A DNA stretch of 64,000 nucleotides, from NCBI GenBank assembly GCA_965204415.1, contig CBDBEL010000002.1, forward strand, positions 310,001 through 374,000, written 5' to 3'. Below, piece by piece: positions 55,803 through 63,862 of the stretch; the stretch's first letter is position 1, and each line of letters begins with the position of its first letter. The DNA is from Aldehydirespirator sp965204415 (GTDB lineage Bacteria > Actinomycetota > Acidimicrobiia > Acidimicrobiales > Aldehydirespiratoraceae). The notes under the pieces are model-generated. The model saw nothing but the letters and a program-made list of their open reading frames with translations. It was not told where the DNA came from and did no database searches. The translations under genes and the position numbers were made by a program.

Positions 55803-55946
55803 GCGGACAGGTGAGAGCGCTTCGCGTCGAGCGGGGGCGTCTCCCGCTCTTGTTCGCTGCGCTCACGGGCCGCCCAGAATCACAGCGACACTGCCCACGG
55901 CCTCGCCTGTATGGGGGGATTCGCGTGCCTACTCGCTCGGCCTCTA
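55803..55946 (-). repeat. Dispersed repeat A, copy 6 (complete, inverted)
   Basis: 144 bases in reverse orientation: 'GCGGACAGGTGAGAGC' at the left, the core 'CCCGCTCTTGTTCGCTGCGC' in the middle and 'CTACTCGCTCGGCCTCTA' at the right. It fills the space between the ends of the LLM and GcvT-like genes, a few bases after the LLM stop. Confidence 0.85.
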
Positions 55947-55956
55947 GGGTGCAGAG

Positions 55957-57150
55957 TCAGCTGCTCGGGCCGCGCCACGGGACGCGGGGGAGTTGCTTCT
56001 CCTTGTCGACGAACGGCAGGGTGTCGACGGTCGCGGGGTGAGGCGTGCCGTCGCGGTCGTGGAGCATGACCGTCTTGGCGAGCCAGTTGTCGCCCGGCAG
56101 GGGCCGGTCGAAGCGCACGTAGCCGACTCCTGTGTCCAGCGTGGGCGACCACGTGCCGATCGTGATGTGCCCGGCCGGGCCGTTGCCGGAGTGGACCTCC
56201 ATGCCGGACTCGGGCGCGACGGTAGGACATATCAGGCCGAACAGCAACTGGCTACGGTCGGCTGCCTCCAGCGCGGCCCGGCCGATGAAGTCCTCCTTGT
56301 CGAAGCGGACGAACTGCCCGACGCCGGCGCCGAAGGGCGTCAGGTCCGGCTCGATGTCGGTGCCGTTGTCCAGGATCCCGGACTCGACCCGCCGGATCCC
56401 CATCGACGACGACGAGCTGAACTCCATCCCGAAGGGCTCGCCGGCGGCGAGCAGGCCGTCCCAGAGGGCGTCGTGGTCGGTGGGCTCGGGGCCGCTGTTG
56501 CAGTAGATCTCGATTCCCGTCTCGCCGGTCCACCCGGTGCGCGACACCCACAGCGTCTGGCCGCAGACCTCGAAGGACCGGGCGTGGAAGTAGTTGAAGT
56601 CCGCGGGCAGCCCCCCGCCGATGGCGGCGTCGAGCACACCGAGCGACTCCGGTCCCTGGATCTGCAGCACCCGCGAGTTCGGATCGCGAACCTCCACGTC
56701 CAGCCCGATGGCGTTGGCCTGGAGCCAGCTAATGAACTCGCCGTTGGCTTTGACGTACCAGAAGCGATCCGGAGCGAGGCGCATCACGACGCCGTCCATG
56801 AGGACGGTGCCGCTGCCGGTGCAGGCGATGCCGTAGCGGGCCCGGCCGGCGGCGAGCGTCTCGGCTCGGCACACTAGGACCTTCTCGAGCAGCCGGGCCG
56901 CGTCGGGGCCGATGATCTCCAGCGGCTTCTCGGGGACGTCGTAGAGCATGACGCCGCGACGCAGCTTCCAATAGTTGGGAACGGGGTCCTCGTCGGGAGC
57001 CAGCTTGACCGGGTAGAGGCGGTCGCAGTACATGCAGAAGACCGTCTGATCGGTCGCGTACCGGTGAGCGAAGGGCGATTGTTCTACCCGGAACGAACTC
57101 AGGGCGACGGTGTCGAACGAGTCGATGTAGTAGTGCTTGTCCCCGGTCAT
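55957..57150 (-). CDS. Aminomethyltransferase (GcvT/DmdA-like) family protein
   Basis: 397 residues. 'KLRRGVMLYDVPEKPLEIIG', 'RVLQIQGPESLGVLDAAIG', 'VSRTGWTGETGIEIYCNSGP' and 'DFIGRAALEA' show the folate-binding GcvT fold. The long N-terminal part and the absence of other glycine-cleavage genes suggest a demethylase acting on methylated substrates (DMSP-demethylase or vanillate/dimethylglycine type) rather than GcvT itself. ATG 57150 is chosen because 'GAGGTGGAG' directly precedes it; the upstream 47 codons are not conserved-looking. Confidence 0.82.
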   Translation of the reverse strand: MTGDKHYYIDSFDTVALSSFRVEQSPFAHRYATDQTVFCMYCDRLYPVKLAPDEDPVPNYWKLRRGVMLYDVPEKPLEIIGPDAARLLEKVLVCRAETLAAGRARYGIACTGSGTVLMDGVVMRLAPDRFWYVKANGEFISWLQANAIGLDVEVRDPNSRVLQIQGPESLGVLDAAIGGGLPADFNYFHARSFEVCGQTLWVSRTGWTGETGIEIYCNSGPEPTDHDALWDGLLAAGEPFGMEFSSSSSMGIRRVESGILDNGTDIEPDLTPFGAGVGQFVRFDKEDFIGRAALEAADRSQLLFGLICPTVAPESGMEVHSGNGPAGHITIGTWSPTLDTGVGYVRFDRPLPGDNWLAKTVMLHDRDGTPHPATVDTLPFVDKEKQLPRVPWRGPSS

Positions 57151-57314
57151 CTCCACCTCATCGATGCTGTCGAGCGGCGGCTCACGGTAGCCACCCCGGC
57201 AGCGCTCGCGACCACCGACATTCCAAGACGCAAGCGGATCGGTCAGAAGGGGACAGAGCGCATCCCACGAGGAAGCGAGCGGGCCTCGCAATAGTCGCGG
57301 CTAGGCCTCGTCGT

Positions 57315-57683
57315 TCACCGCGCTGAGACCGATTCAACCGCCGCGCAATCATCGCCGTCGCGCTGCTCGCGGACCGCGCTGAACTCCAGATGCACGCCCT
57401 CGTGCTGCATCACTCGGGCAAGTATCTCCAACAGGTCGCCGACGTGGGGAGCACTCTCCAAGTCGAGCGTCCGCCGCAAGCTCTCCGACGGCATTCCCGT
57501 GACGGCGCCGAGCTGCTCGAGGCCGACAGTTCCAATGATGTAGTCACGCAGAATGATCCTGGCGACATCGATCTCGCCTGCGATCAGGCACTGGACGCCC
57601 TCCTTCAGGAGGCATTCCCGGAACTCCAGATCGCGACGGACTCGTGCTTGCACAGTCTCGGCAAAATCATGGGTGAGCACCAT
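57315..57683 (-). CDS. HigA-like antitoxin
   Basis: 122 residues. 'ETVQARVRRDLEFRECLLKE', 'GEIDVARIILRDYIIGTVGL' and 'GMPSESLRRTLDLESAPHVG' match the HigA/addiction-module antidote group, in which the C-terminal half is an HTH. It overlaps the toxin remnant by 17 bases, the usual toxin-first order. With the toxin truncated it is probably an orphan antitoxin. Confidence 0.78.
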   Translation of the reverse strand: MVLTHDFAETVQARVRRDLEFRECLLKEGVQCLIAGEIDVARIILRDYIIGTVGLEQLGAVTGMPSESLRRTLDLESAPHVGDLLEILARVMQHEGVHLEFSAVREQRDGDDCAAVESVSAR

Positions 57684-57882
57684 GCCACACCTCCTCACGC
57701 CTGCGGCGCCGGTACTCTCGCCAGAGTCTCCGGGCCTTCTCGATGTCTTGCTGCTGACGAGCCTTCGTGCCTCCTGCAAGCAGGATGACCAACTCGTCGC
57801 CGTCCCGGCCGAGGTAGATCCTGTAGCCGGGCCCGAAACCGGCGTCGCCGCGATGGCGAGTGTGTCCAGTTTCTCGATCAGA
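57667..57882 (-). pseudogene. HigB/RelE-type toxin, 5'-truncated
   Basis: The frame gives 'GFGPGYRIYLGRDGDELVIL' followed by 'LAGGTKARQQQDIEKARRLW', which is the C-terminal half of HigB-type mRNA interferases. There is no start codon: the frame opens directly at the stop codon of vapC and is in the same frame as vapC. So the 5' half of higB seems to have been replaced by the vapC gene during recombination. Confidence 0.7.
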
Positions 57883-58266
57883 TTAGATGCGCTCCACCTG
57901 GACGTCCCTGGCGTTGGCGGCCAATGCCGTGATGTCGGCCGAGTCGCCGGTGAGCACCGAGCCCGCCGGTTCGGCATAGGCGACGAGGAGTGCGTCTATT
58001 GCTGAACCGCACCTGGCCCGAGCCCTGAGCCATGCGGCTCGGCGTGCGACAGTCTCGTCGATGTCGGTGACGATGTCGCACGACTTCAGCAGGCGGTTGG
58101 CGTTGGCGTCTCTGCCGGAGTCGCCCTGCAGGCACTCCACCAGCACCGGCGACAACACGACCGGCGGCCACAGGCCCTCGTGCTGCAGCGCGCCCAGCAG
58201 CGCGCCGGCTCGCTGGTTGCGGCCCGCCAGGAACGACACGGCCCCCGAGTCGAGCAACAGTGCCAC
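57883..58266 (-). CDS. VapC-type PIN-domain toxin
   Basis: 127 residues of a PIN ribonuclease: 'ALLLDSGAVSFLAGRNQ' (first Asp), 'LSPVLVECLQGD' (Glu), 'RCGSAIDALLVAYAE' (Asp) and 'SVLTGDSADITALAA' (Asp). All four metal ligands appear present. It follows its antitoxin gene by 12 bases on the same strand. Probable role: RNA cleavage when the antitoxin is degraded. It ends at a TAA in frame with the HigB remnant. Confidence 0.85.
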   Translation of the reverse strand: MALLLDSGAVSFLAGRNQRAGALLGALQHEGLWPPVVLSPVLVECLQGDSGRDANANRLLKSCDIVTDIDETVARRAAWLRARARCGSAIDALLVAYAEPAGSVLTGDSADITALAANARDVQVERI

Positions 58267-58278
58267 GGCGCGCCGTTC

Positions 58279-58527
58279 TCAGCTTGCGGCGCGTTCGGCT
58301 CGACGCGACAGCCGCCGAGCCAGGTCCTGTGCCCACGCGGACTCCGCCGGTCCGGGTTCCCCGACCTCCGCGAGCAGATCCGACAGGTGGTCCGCACCGG
58401 CCTCGCGCAGCTCCCTGCGCCGCACTTCCACACGGATCGCCTCCTGGAGCAACTCCGAGACCGGGAGCTCGCGCGACTTGGCCTCCGCATACAGCGATTC
58501 TGGCAGGTACACCTGCATCCTGGGCAT
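58279..58527 (-). CDS. VapB-type antitoxin (RHH-like N-terminus)
   Basis: 82 residues from ATG 58527: 'MPRMQVYLPESLYAEAKSRE' begins a ribbon-helix-helix domain that should bind the operator. The rest, 'EAIRVEVRRRELREAG' and the tail, would wrap the toxin. It forms a pair with the PIN gene. The start is seven bases after a TATACT hexamer, so the mRNA is probably leaderless. Confidence 0.8.
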   Translation of the reverse strand: MPRMQVYLPESLYAEAKSRELPVSELLQEAIRVEVRRRELREAGADHLSDLLAEVGEPGPAESAWAQDLARRLSRRAERAAS

Positions 58528-58534
58528 ACGCCTA

Positions 58535-58540
58535 AGTATA
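58535..58540 (-). promoter_or_regulatory. -10 element of the vapBC promoter
   Basis: TATACT on the minus strand, seven bases before ATG 58527. The surrounding 'GTATACTTAGGCGTATGC' is partly inverted and could bind the antitoxin. The spacing equals that before the GTG at 5989. Confidence 0.5.
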
Positions 58541-58569
58541 CACATTAGCCGCCTTAGAACACGTCTGGT

Positions 58570-59721
58570 TCACAGGCGCTCGAGGATTGTGACGTTGGCC
58601 TGGCCTCCGCCCTCGCACATCGTCTGCAGGCCCCACCGGCCCCCGGTGCGCTCGAGCTCGTGCAGCAGCGTGGTCATCAGCTTGGCCCCGCTGCAGCCGA
58701 GCGGGTGGCCGAGGGCGATGGCGCCGCCGTTGACGTTCACCTTCTCGTGGGGCACGTCGTGCTCGCGCATCCAGGCCAGAGGAACCGGGGCGAAGGCCTC
58801 GTTGCACTCGAACAGATCGAAGTCGTCGATGCCCATGCCCGTCTTCTCGAGGGCGTACGCAGTGGCTGCGATGGGTCCCGTGAGCATGAAGATCGGATCG
58901 TCGGCTCGCACGGAGATGTGGTGGATGCGGGCCCGCGGTGTGAGCCCGAGATCCTCGACAGCCCGTTCCGACGCCACCAGCAGGGCCGCGGCCCCGTCGC
59001 TGATCTGGCTGGACACCGCGGCAGTGAGTCGCCCGCCCTCGACGAGGGGCCGCAGCGACTGCATCTTCTCCAGGGAAGTGTCGCGGCGAGGGCCCTCGTC
59101 CGTCGTCACGGACCCGAACGGCACGATCTCGGGATCGAAGCGACCCTCGTCGATGGCCCGGATGGCTCGCTGGTGGCTCTCGAATGAGAAGGCCTCCATC
59201 TCGGCCCGCGAGATGTCCCACTTCTCGGCGATGAGCTCGGCTCCGCGGAACTGCGACACCTCCTGGGTGCCGTAGCGCTTGACCCAGCCTTCGGAGCCGG
59301 TGAAGGGGTCTTCATGGCCGAGCGCCTGGCCGGCCTCGAAGGCCGTCCCTATGGGCACCATCGACATGTTCTGCACGCCGCCGGCCACGACCAGGTCGTT
59401 CACGCCGGCCATGGCGGCCATCGCCGCGAAGCTCACGGCCTGCTGGCCCGATCCGCACTGCCGGTCGATGGTCACCCCCGGAACGGCCTCGGGCAACCCG
59501 GCCGCCAGCCAGCTGGTGCGAGCGATGTCGCCCGAGTTGGGGCCGACGTTGTCGAGATTGCCGAAGATCACGTCTTCGATCGCCATGGGATCGACATTCG
59601 TGCGGTCGAGGAGCGCCCGGATGGCAGCCGCACCGAGGTCGGCAGGATGAACCTGTGAGAGACCGCCGCCCCGCTTGCCGGTCGGTGTGCGCACCGCGTC
59701 GATGATGTAGGCCTCAGCCAT
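58570..59721 (-). CDS. Thiolase (acetyl-CoA acyltransferase)
   Basis: 383 residues. Nucleophile Cys in 'VTIDRQCGSGQQAVSFAA', 'FECNEAFAPVPLAW', 'NVNGGAIALGHPLGCSGAKL' (His) and 'MCEGGGQANVTI' (second Cys). It acts in fatty-acid beta-oxidation or acetoacetyl-CoA formation; which cannot be told. It is a single gene with no beta-oxidation partners nearby. All catalytic residues are present. Confidence 0.93.
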   Translation of the reverse strand: MAEAYIIDAVRTPTGKRGGGLSQVHPADLGAAAIRALLDRTNVDPMAIEDVIFGNLDNVGPNSGDIARTSWLAAGLPEAVPGVTIDRQCGSGQQAVSFAAMAAMAGVNDLVVAGGVQNMSMVPIGTAFEAGQALGHEDPFTGSEGWVKRYGTQEVSQFRGAELIAEKWDISRAEMEAFSFESHQRAIRAIDEGRFDPEIVPFGSVTTDEGPRRDTSLEKMQSLRPLVEGGRLTAAVSSQISDGAAALLVASERAVEDLGLTPRARIHHISVRADDPIFMLTGPIAATAYALEKTGMGIDDFDLFECNEAFAPVPLAWMREHDVPHEKVNVNGGAIALGHPLGCSGAKLMTTLLHELERTGGRWGLQTMCEGGGQANVTILERL

Positions 59722-59939
59722 GACTGCTCCCTTGTCGCTCGGGTCCAGTATTGCCCGATTTCGTCAGAGCGAGAACGCGAAGGCGTGAATGTCGTGCACA
59801 GTTGCCATATGCACCTCTGGCAGCGCGTCGCGGAGCATGCAGTCGTTGGCGTGAGTGGTCCCGTTGACGGTGCGGCTGGTGGCAGCCACGCCTGGAGTCT
59901 GCCCTCATCACAGGCGGACGCTGCCGCTTCGGATTCGAC

Positions 59940-60374
59940 GTGCCCTACCCTCGCTTCGTGTCGCGGGATTCCCCCCGCTCGGGCCCCCGGGTGTTCTCCA
60001 CCGCGCAGGGGTCGAGACTCGAGTCGTTCGGATGGGTGGAGTGGGTCCTGCTGTGCGGCATTGCGCTCATCTGGGGATCGTCATTCCTGCTCATCGAGGT
60101 CGGCCTGGAGTCGTTGGAGCCGGGGACGATCACCTGGGTGAGGGTCACGCTCGGCTTCCTGGCCCTCACCGTCGTTCCGGCGGCCCGCGAGCCGGTCGAC
60201 CGGGCCGACTATCCGCGGGTGGTGCTGCTCGGCTTCGTCTGGGTGGTGGTGCCGTTCGTGCTGTTCCCGATAGCGCAGCAGCACATCGACTCGGCCCTGA
60301 CCGGGATGCTCAACGCCTCGGTGCCGATCTTCAGCACAGTGATCGCCATTGTGCTGATCCGCGTCGGCGTGTAG
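59940..60374 (+). pseudogene. EamA-family transporter, 3'-truncated
   Basis: 144 residues: 'VLLCGIALIWGSSFLLIEVG', 'TWVRVTLGFLALTVVPAARE' and 'IAQQHIDSALTGMLNASVPI' match the first half of an EamA (RhaT-like) permease of about 300 residues. The frame ends at TAG after roughly four helices and no second EamA domain follows; the next gene starts 50 bases on. It is most likely a deletion remnant, though a short half-transporter is possible. Confidence 0.65.
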
Positions 60375-60425
60375 CCAGATTCGGACGTGTTGCACCCAGT
60401 GTCAGGGTTCGCGAATCTACGGAAC

Positions 60426-61352
60426 ATGCGTCGGGACATTCGCGGCTTCTACGGCTCGCCTGGTCCCATGACGGAGCTTCCGGATTCCACGGTGCTTGGC
60501 GACATGCCGACCACCCTTGACGACTTGCGGTCGGCCGTTCAGGGATTGGTACTGCACCGCGAGTGGGCGGCCGTCTACGGCGTGGAGGTCGGTGCGCGGC
60601 GGGTCGACGAGCAGAACCGCCGGTCGGCCGCGGAGGTGCTTGGGCGGGCCTTCGAGATCTCAGCCGAACCGGTGACCTCCGCCCGGGAGCCGGCCGGTCG
60701 GGTCGTTGGCATCTGCTGGCACTTTGCGGTGCTGTACGCCGCACTGTTGAGGGCTCAGGGCTCAGCGGTCCGGGTGCGCTGCGGTTTCGCCGGGTACTTC
60801 GATGCAGCGAAGTGGTACGACCATTGGATCACCGAGCACTGGGACGGAGACCGCTGGGTCAGGGACGATCCCCAGATAGATGCCGTGCAGGCCGAGGCCT
60901 TGAGTCTCGGCTTCGATCCCCACGACCAGCCGCCAGGGAAGTTCCTCAGCGCAGGGGAGGCCTGGCTGGCGGCGCGGGCCGGCGAGGTCGACGCTGAGCG
61001 GTTCGGGATCCATGACATGTGGGGCATGGGGTTTCTGGCCGGCAATGTCATCAAGGACTTCGCGTGCCTGAACAAGGTGGAGATGCTCCCCTGGGACAGC
61101 TGGGGAATGATGCGGAACCCCTACCGCCCACCACCCAAGGCACACCTCGCGGTGCTTGATGAGATCGCGGAGCTGGCAGCCGGCGACGACTTGGCCGAGA
61201 TCCGCGACCGGTTCCAGCGCGACGACAGGGTGAGAGTGCCACGTGAGGTCCTCAGCTACCAAGCAGGCAAGGCCATACGGGTGCACTTGCCCGATCTGTC
61301 GGCAGCCACGGCCGGCCGCAGGCCCGGCCCGACGGTGCCCTTCACGGTCTGA
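60426..61352 (+). CDS. Transglutaminase-like domain protein
   Basis: 308 residues. 'GICWHFAVLYAALLRAQG' (Cys), 'AKWYDHWITEHWDGDRWVRD' (His) and 'RDDPQIDA' (Asp) form the transglutaminase/protease-like triad. The N-terminal 'FYGSPGPMTEL' fits the usual start of this family, which supports ATG 60426 over the TTG at 60387 or ATG 60468. Its function is not established; relatives are annotated only by domain. No secretion signal, so cytoplasmic. Confidence 0.72.
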   Translation: MRRDIRGFYGSPGPMTELPDSTVLGDMPTTLDDLRSAVQGLVLHREWAAVYGVEVGARRVDEQNRRSAAEVLGRAFEISAEPVTSAREPAGRVVGICWHFAVLYAALLRAQGSAVRVRCGFAGYFDAAKWYDHWITEHWDGDRWVRDDPQIDAVQAEALSLGFDPHDQPPGKFLSAGEAWLAARAGEVDAERFGIHDMWGMGFLAGNVIKDFACLNKVEMLPWDSWGMMRNPYRPPPKAHLAVLDEIAELAAGDDLAEIRDRFQRDDRVRVPREVLSYQAGKAIRVHLPDLSAATAGRRPGPTVPFTV

Positions 61353-61710
61353 GCCACGGAGTCCTTCAGAGAGGGGGGTTTCGTCCTCGGGCCACTGTGA
61401 TGGGTCCTACCACCGCAGCACCAGGTGGTCGAGTTCAGCGACGTCCGATGTGGCCGCCCGGCCGCTCACGAGCATGACAGGCTCACCAGGCACGGACGAT
61501 CCCGTGGCGGCTGCCGGCCATCGGAAGCGGGGGCTCGATGAGCTGTCGACGAGCAAACGGCGGAATTACGATTCGCGGCTCCCCGCGCCGGTCACGGTGG
61601 TGTGGGCAGTGCCAGGGTGGTTGTGCATCGTCTGTATGTGTGCAGTACTGAATATTGCCTACTAATGGATGTAGGTGCACTTGACGCACCGCTCAAGGAG
61701 GAGGCACATC
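61353..61710. other. Intergenic stretch without a recognisable gene
   Basis: 358 bases between the transglutaminase-like gene and the small RHH gene. A weak minus-strand ORF (61483-61689) has no family features. The last 80 bases turn AT-richer ('GTACTGAATATTGCCTAC') and contain 'TTGACG' at 61681, so they may hold a promoter for the RHH gene. I see nothing else. Confidence 0.5.
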
Positions 61711-61926
61711 ATGGCAACCACACGCACCACGACCATCCGCCAAGACGCCCAGCAGGCCGCCGAACTCGACGCGGTCGCGCGGGTTGACGGCGTGTCCACC
61801 TCGGAGGCGATCCGCGCTGCCATCGCTGAGCAAATCGAGAAGCGGCGGCGCGACCCTGCCTTCCAGGCACGGCTCCAGCGCATCCTGGATGAGGAGCGCG
61901 TTGTGCTTGAGAGGCTCGCCCAGTGA
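61711..61926 (+). CDS. Small ribbon-helix-helix protein (orphan antitoxin-like)
   Basis: 71 residues: 'TTTIRQDAQQAAELDAVARV' and 'DGVSTSEAIRAAIAEQIEKR' form an RHH domain typical of CopG/VapB-type antitoxins. A strong site 'AAGGAGGAGGC' precedes the ATG. No toxin gene follows; the next plus-strand DNA is non-coding and the next real gene is on the other strand. It is probably an orphan antitoxin or small regulator. Confidence 0.75.
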   Translation: MATTRTTTIRQDAQQAAELDAVARVDGVSTSEAIRAAIAEQIEKRRRDPAFQARLQRILDEERVVLERLAQ

Positions 61927-61964
61927 CATGAGCGTGGAGTGTGCCGTGAGCCGGCCGTGGATGC

Positions 61965-62560
61965 CTAGATACTCAACCCGGTGTCGTCGCCGGGGTCTTG
62001 CCTTGTGGGGTGCAGGCCGTCGATGATGGCGGTGACCCATCGCCGTTGGCGCGGTCCGAGGGGTTCGTCGGGGAAGGTGGCTTCTACGACGGCCTCGACT
62101 TGGGCCAGGCTGGTGTAGTTGCACTGCTGCAGTAGAGCTTCTACGTCTTGGCGATCGTCGGGGCGGGCGGCTGTGGCTTTCATAGCCAGCATGTGCTCCG
62201 CGGTTGCGGCAACGACGGTGAGCGCAGGATGATCGAAGATGGTGCTGCCGTGGCGCTGATCGCGACTTCCTCTGATCGCTCACAGCGACGGGGCATGTAG
62301 ACGGTGGCGCCTTCGTTGAACCAGCTGCGTGGCCACCCTCGCTGCTCAGCGACGATGCGGGCAGCGTCGGTCACCGCGGAGTAGCCGTGTTCGATGGCGA
62401 CGTCTATGTCCTGGGTGGCTCTGTTGACGGAGTGGGCGAGCATCATCGCAGCGCCGCCCACCACATAGACGCGGCCGCGTTGGCCTCGGCTGTGCAAGAT
62501 GGCAGCGACTTCGCCTAGAGCGTCGAGAAGGTCGTGGCGGCTCAGCTCGGGTGTCGGCAC
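61965..62560 (-). pseudogene. Nucleotidyltransferase-like (DUF6036-type) gene with a frameshift
   Basis: The 5' part reads 'GRVYVVGGAAMMLAHSVNRA' and 'TQDIDVAIEHGYSAVTDAAR', then 'WFNEGATVYMPRR'. The continuation 'GSTIFDHPALTVVAATAEHM' and 'LAMKATAARPDDRQDVEALL' lies in another frame, with the shift near 62240. Joined, they form a complete MNT-like protein of about 200 residues of a type paired with HTH proteins in toxin-antitoxin-like operons. It is a broken gene unless a sequencing error or programmed shift is involved. GTG 62560 is the probable start. Confidence 0.7.
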
Positions 62561-62567
62561 CGCCGGC

Positions 62568-63002
62568 TCACACGACCAGCAGATCGCTGTCGGCAATCCA
62601 GACGCCGTGGGCCTCAAAGATCGGCGGGGTGGTGACGATGACGCGGCCGCGCTCGAAATCGAAGTAGTCAGCAGACCACCACATCTGCTGCAGGTACCGC
62701 TGTGGCTGGCGGGTCCATCCCGGCGCTTCGAGACCGTCGCAGGCGCAGAAGTGCTCGATGTAGGCGGCCAAGAACGCGTCCCAGCGGGGATCGAAGCGTT
62801 CGGGCTCCTCAGCGGCGAGCACGGCCCTCTCTGCGTTGTTGGCGTCGCGCCACACCGTGCCGAAACCGTGCAGCACGATCCGTCGCCGGAACGCGTCGTC
62901 GCAGTTGCGCAACGCCGGCACGTAACAGGCCAGCCGGTTCTCTGTTATGCAGGGGTCATCGACGCAGGCGCTGCCGGTGGTAGGGCTAGGGGTTGCGGTC
63001 AT
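62568..63002 (-). CDS. Partner protein of the nucleotidyltransferase
   Basis: 144 residues: 'AERAVLAAEEPERFDPRWDA', 'FLAAYIEHFCACDGLEAPGW' and 'RGRVIVTTPPIFEAHGVWIA' resemble the C-terminal part of HTH proteins encoded next to DUF6036-type nucleotidyltransferases. The HTH normally found at the N-terminus is not visible; instead there is a Cys-containing segment ('CVDDPCITENRLACYVP'). So it may have lost DNA binding. It is eight bases upstream of the frameshifted gene on the same strand. Confidence 0.55.
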   Translation of the reverse strand: MTATPSPTTGSACVDDPCITENRLACYVPALRNCDDAFRRRIVLHGFGTVWRDANNAERAVLAAEEPERFDPRWDAFLAAYIEHFCACDGLEAPGWTRQPQRYLQQMWWSADYFDFERGRVIVTTPPIFEAHGVWIADSDLLVV

Positions 63003-63231
63003 TGGTGACCACCGTACAACGGTTACGTGCGCCCTCCCAGGAGGACCCGCCGGTGTGTGTGGGCCGGCCTGGGTGAACATGGCCATCGTCGGCGTCGCCG
63101 TAGGTGGAGAGCGGCTCGCACCATATGGTGTGCCAGCACACGTTGGCGCAACGGCGGGTACAGCGGCCTTCGTCTGGGCAGTCCTGATCGGGTTCCGAGC
63201 TGTCGGCCTCGGCCTGGTCCACAGCCGACAT
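62986..63231 (-). CDS. Small Cys-rich ORF
   Basis: 81 residues with a cluster of cysteines ('DCPDEGRCTRRCANVCWHTI', then 'WCEPLSTYGDADDGHVH'), possibly a small metal-binding fold. It overlaps the start of the next minus-strand gene by 17 bases, consistent with one operon. Composition supports coding, but no family is recognised. It could also be a chance frame in a degraded region. Confidence 0.35.
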   Translation of the reverse strand: MSAVDQAEADSSEPDQDCPDEGRCTRRCANVCWHTIWCEPLSTYGDADDGHVHPGRPTHTGGSSWEGARNRCTVVTNDRNP

Positions 63232-63322
63232 CTCGGTGGCTGGATCCGTGGCGGGAGCGAGGACTCGTGTGTCCCTGACAGTCTCTCGATCTCTCCTGCG
63301 GCCAGAGGCTGTGGGACCGGGT

Positions 63323-63862
63323 CTAGCGGCCCCAACAGTCTGCCGCCGTGCTCGTCGTCAGCCTCGGGCGCGGGGTCGATACCACCGTGTCGGCAGCGTC
63401 AGGAGCGCCCTCCGGCGCGTACAGGTGAACGACGACATCGAGGTCGCCTAGGCGCTCTTCGATAAGAGACCGAACGTCGTCCCAGTCCAGCCCGCCGTGG
63501 CCGCAGCCCAGTGGCGGTAGCGCGATGGAGGAGATCTCCAGTTCCTCGATCACATGGCGCAGATCGTCGAGGCCGTCGGCAACGTCGCGGATGCGGGACC
63601 TGGCGCGCCAATGACCCTTAGTCGGGAAGTTGATGATCCAGTGAGGCGTTGTGAGCCGGCCGTTGTCGAAGACGAACATCTTGCCGAGTTCGACGGCCTG
63701 CATCTTGCATGCCGCCTCGTAGGCCTTGAAGTTCGCTGGGAAGGCGTTCTTGAACTGGAGGGCGATTCCCTTTCCCATCACGCCGACCGTGTTGACGGAG
63801 TTCGCAAGCGCCTCCACATCCGCCTTCAGCAGGTTTCCGTGTGCGTCGATGAACTCAGCCAT
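63323..63862 (-). CDS. darG: DarG-like macro-domain antitoxin
   Basis: 179 residues. 'GNLLKADVEALANSVNTVGV', 'MGKGIALQFKNAFPANFKAY', 'PHWIINFPTKGHWRARSRI' and 'ISSIALPPLGCGHGGLDWDD' are the macro domain of DarG, which removes ADP-ribose from DNA. DarG proteins usually carry a second C-terminal domain; here only about 25 residues follow the macro domain, so the protein is short. ATG 63862 shares a base with the preceding darT stop (TGATG). The usual 'VNTVN' reads 'ANSVN'. Confidence 0.85.
   Translation of the reverse strand: MAEFIDAHGNLLKADVEALANSVNTVGVMGKGIALQFKNAFPANFKAYEAACKMQAVELGKMFVFDNGRLTTPHWIINFPTKGHWRARSRIRDVADGLDDLRHVIEELEISSIALPPLGCGHGGLDWDDVRSLIEERLGDLDVVVHLYAPEGAPDAADTVVSTPRPRLTTSTAADCWGR

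Noticed and set aside
57151..57291. 47 additional N-terminal codons for the GcvT-like gene
   Set aside because: They show no family similarity, and a good ribosome-binding site stands before ATG 57150.
61483..61689. A 68-codon minus-strand ORF between the transglutaminase-like and RHH genes
   Set aside because: It has no recognisable features, no ribosome-binding site, and covers the probable promoter of the RHH gene.
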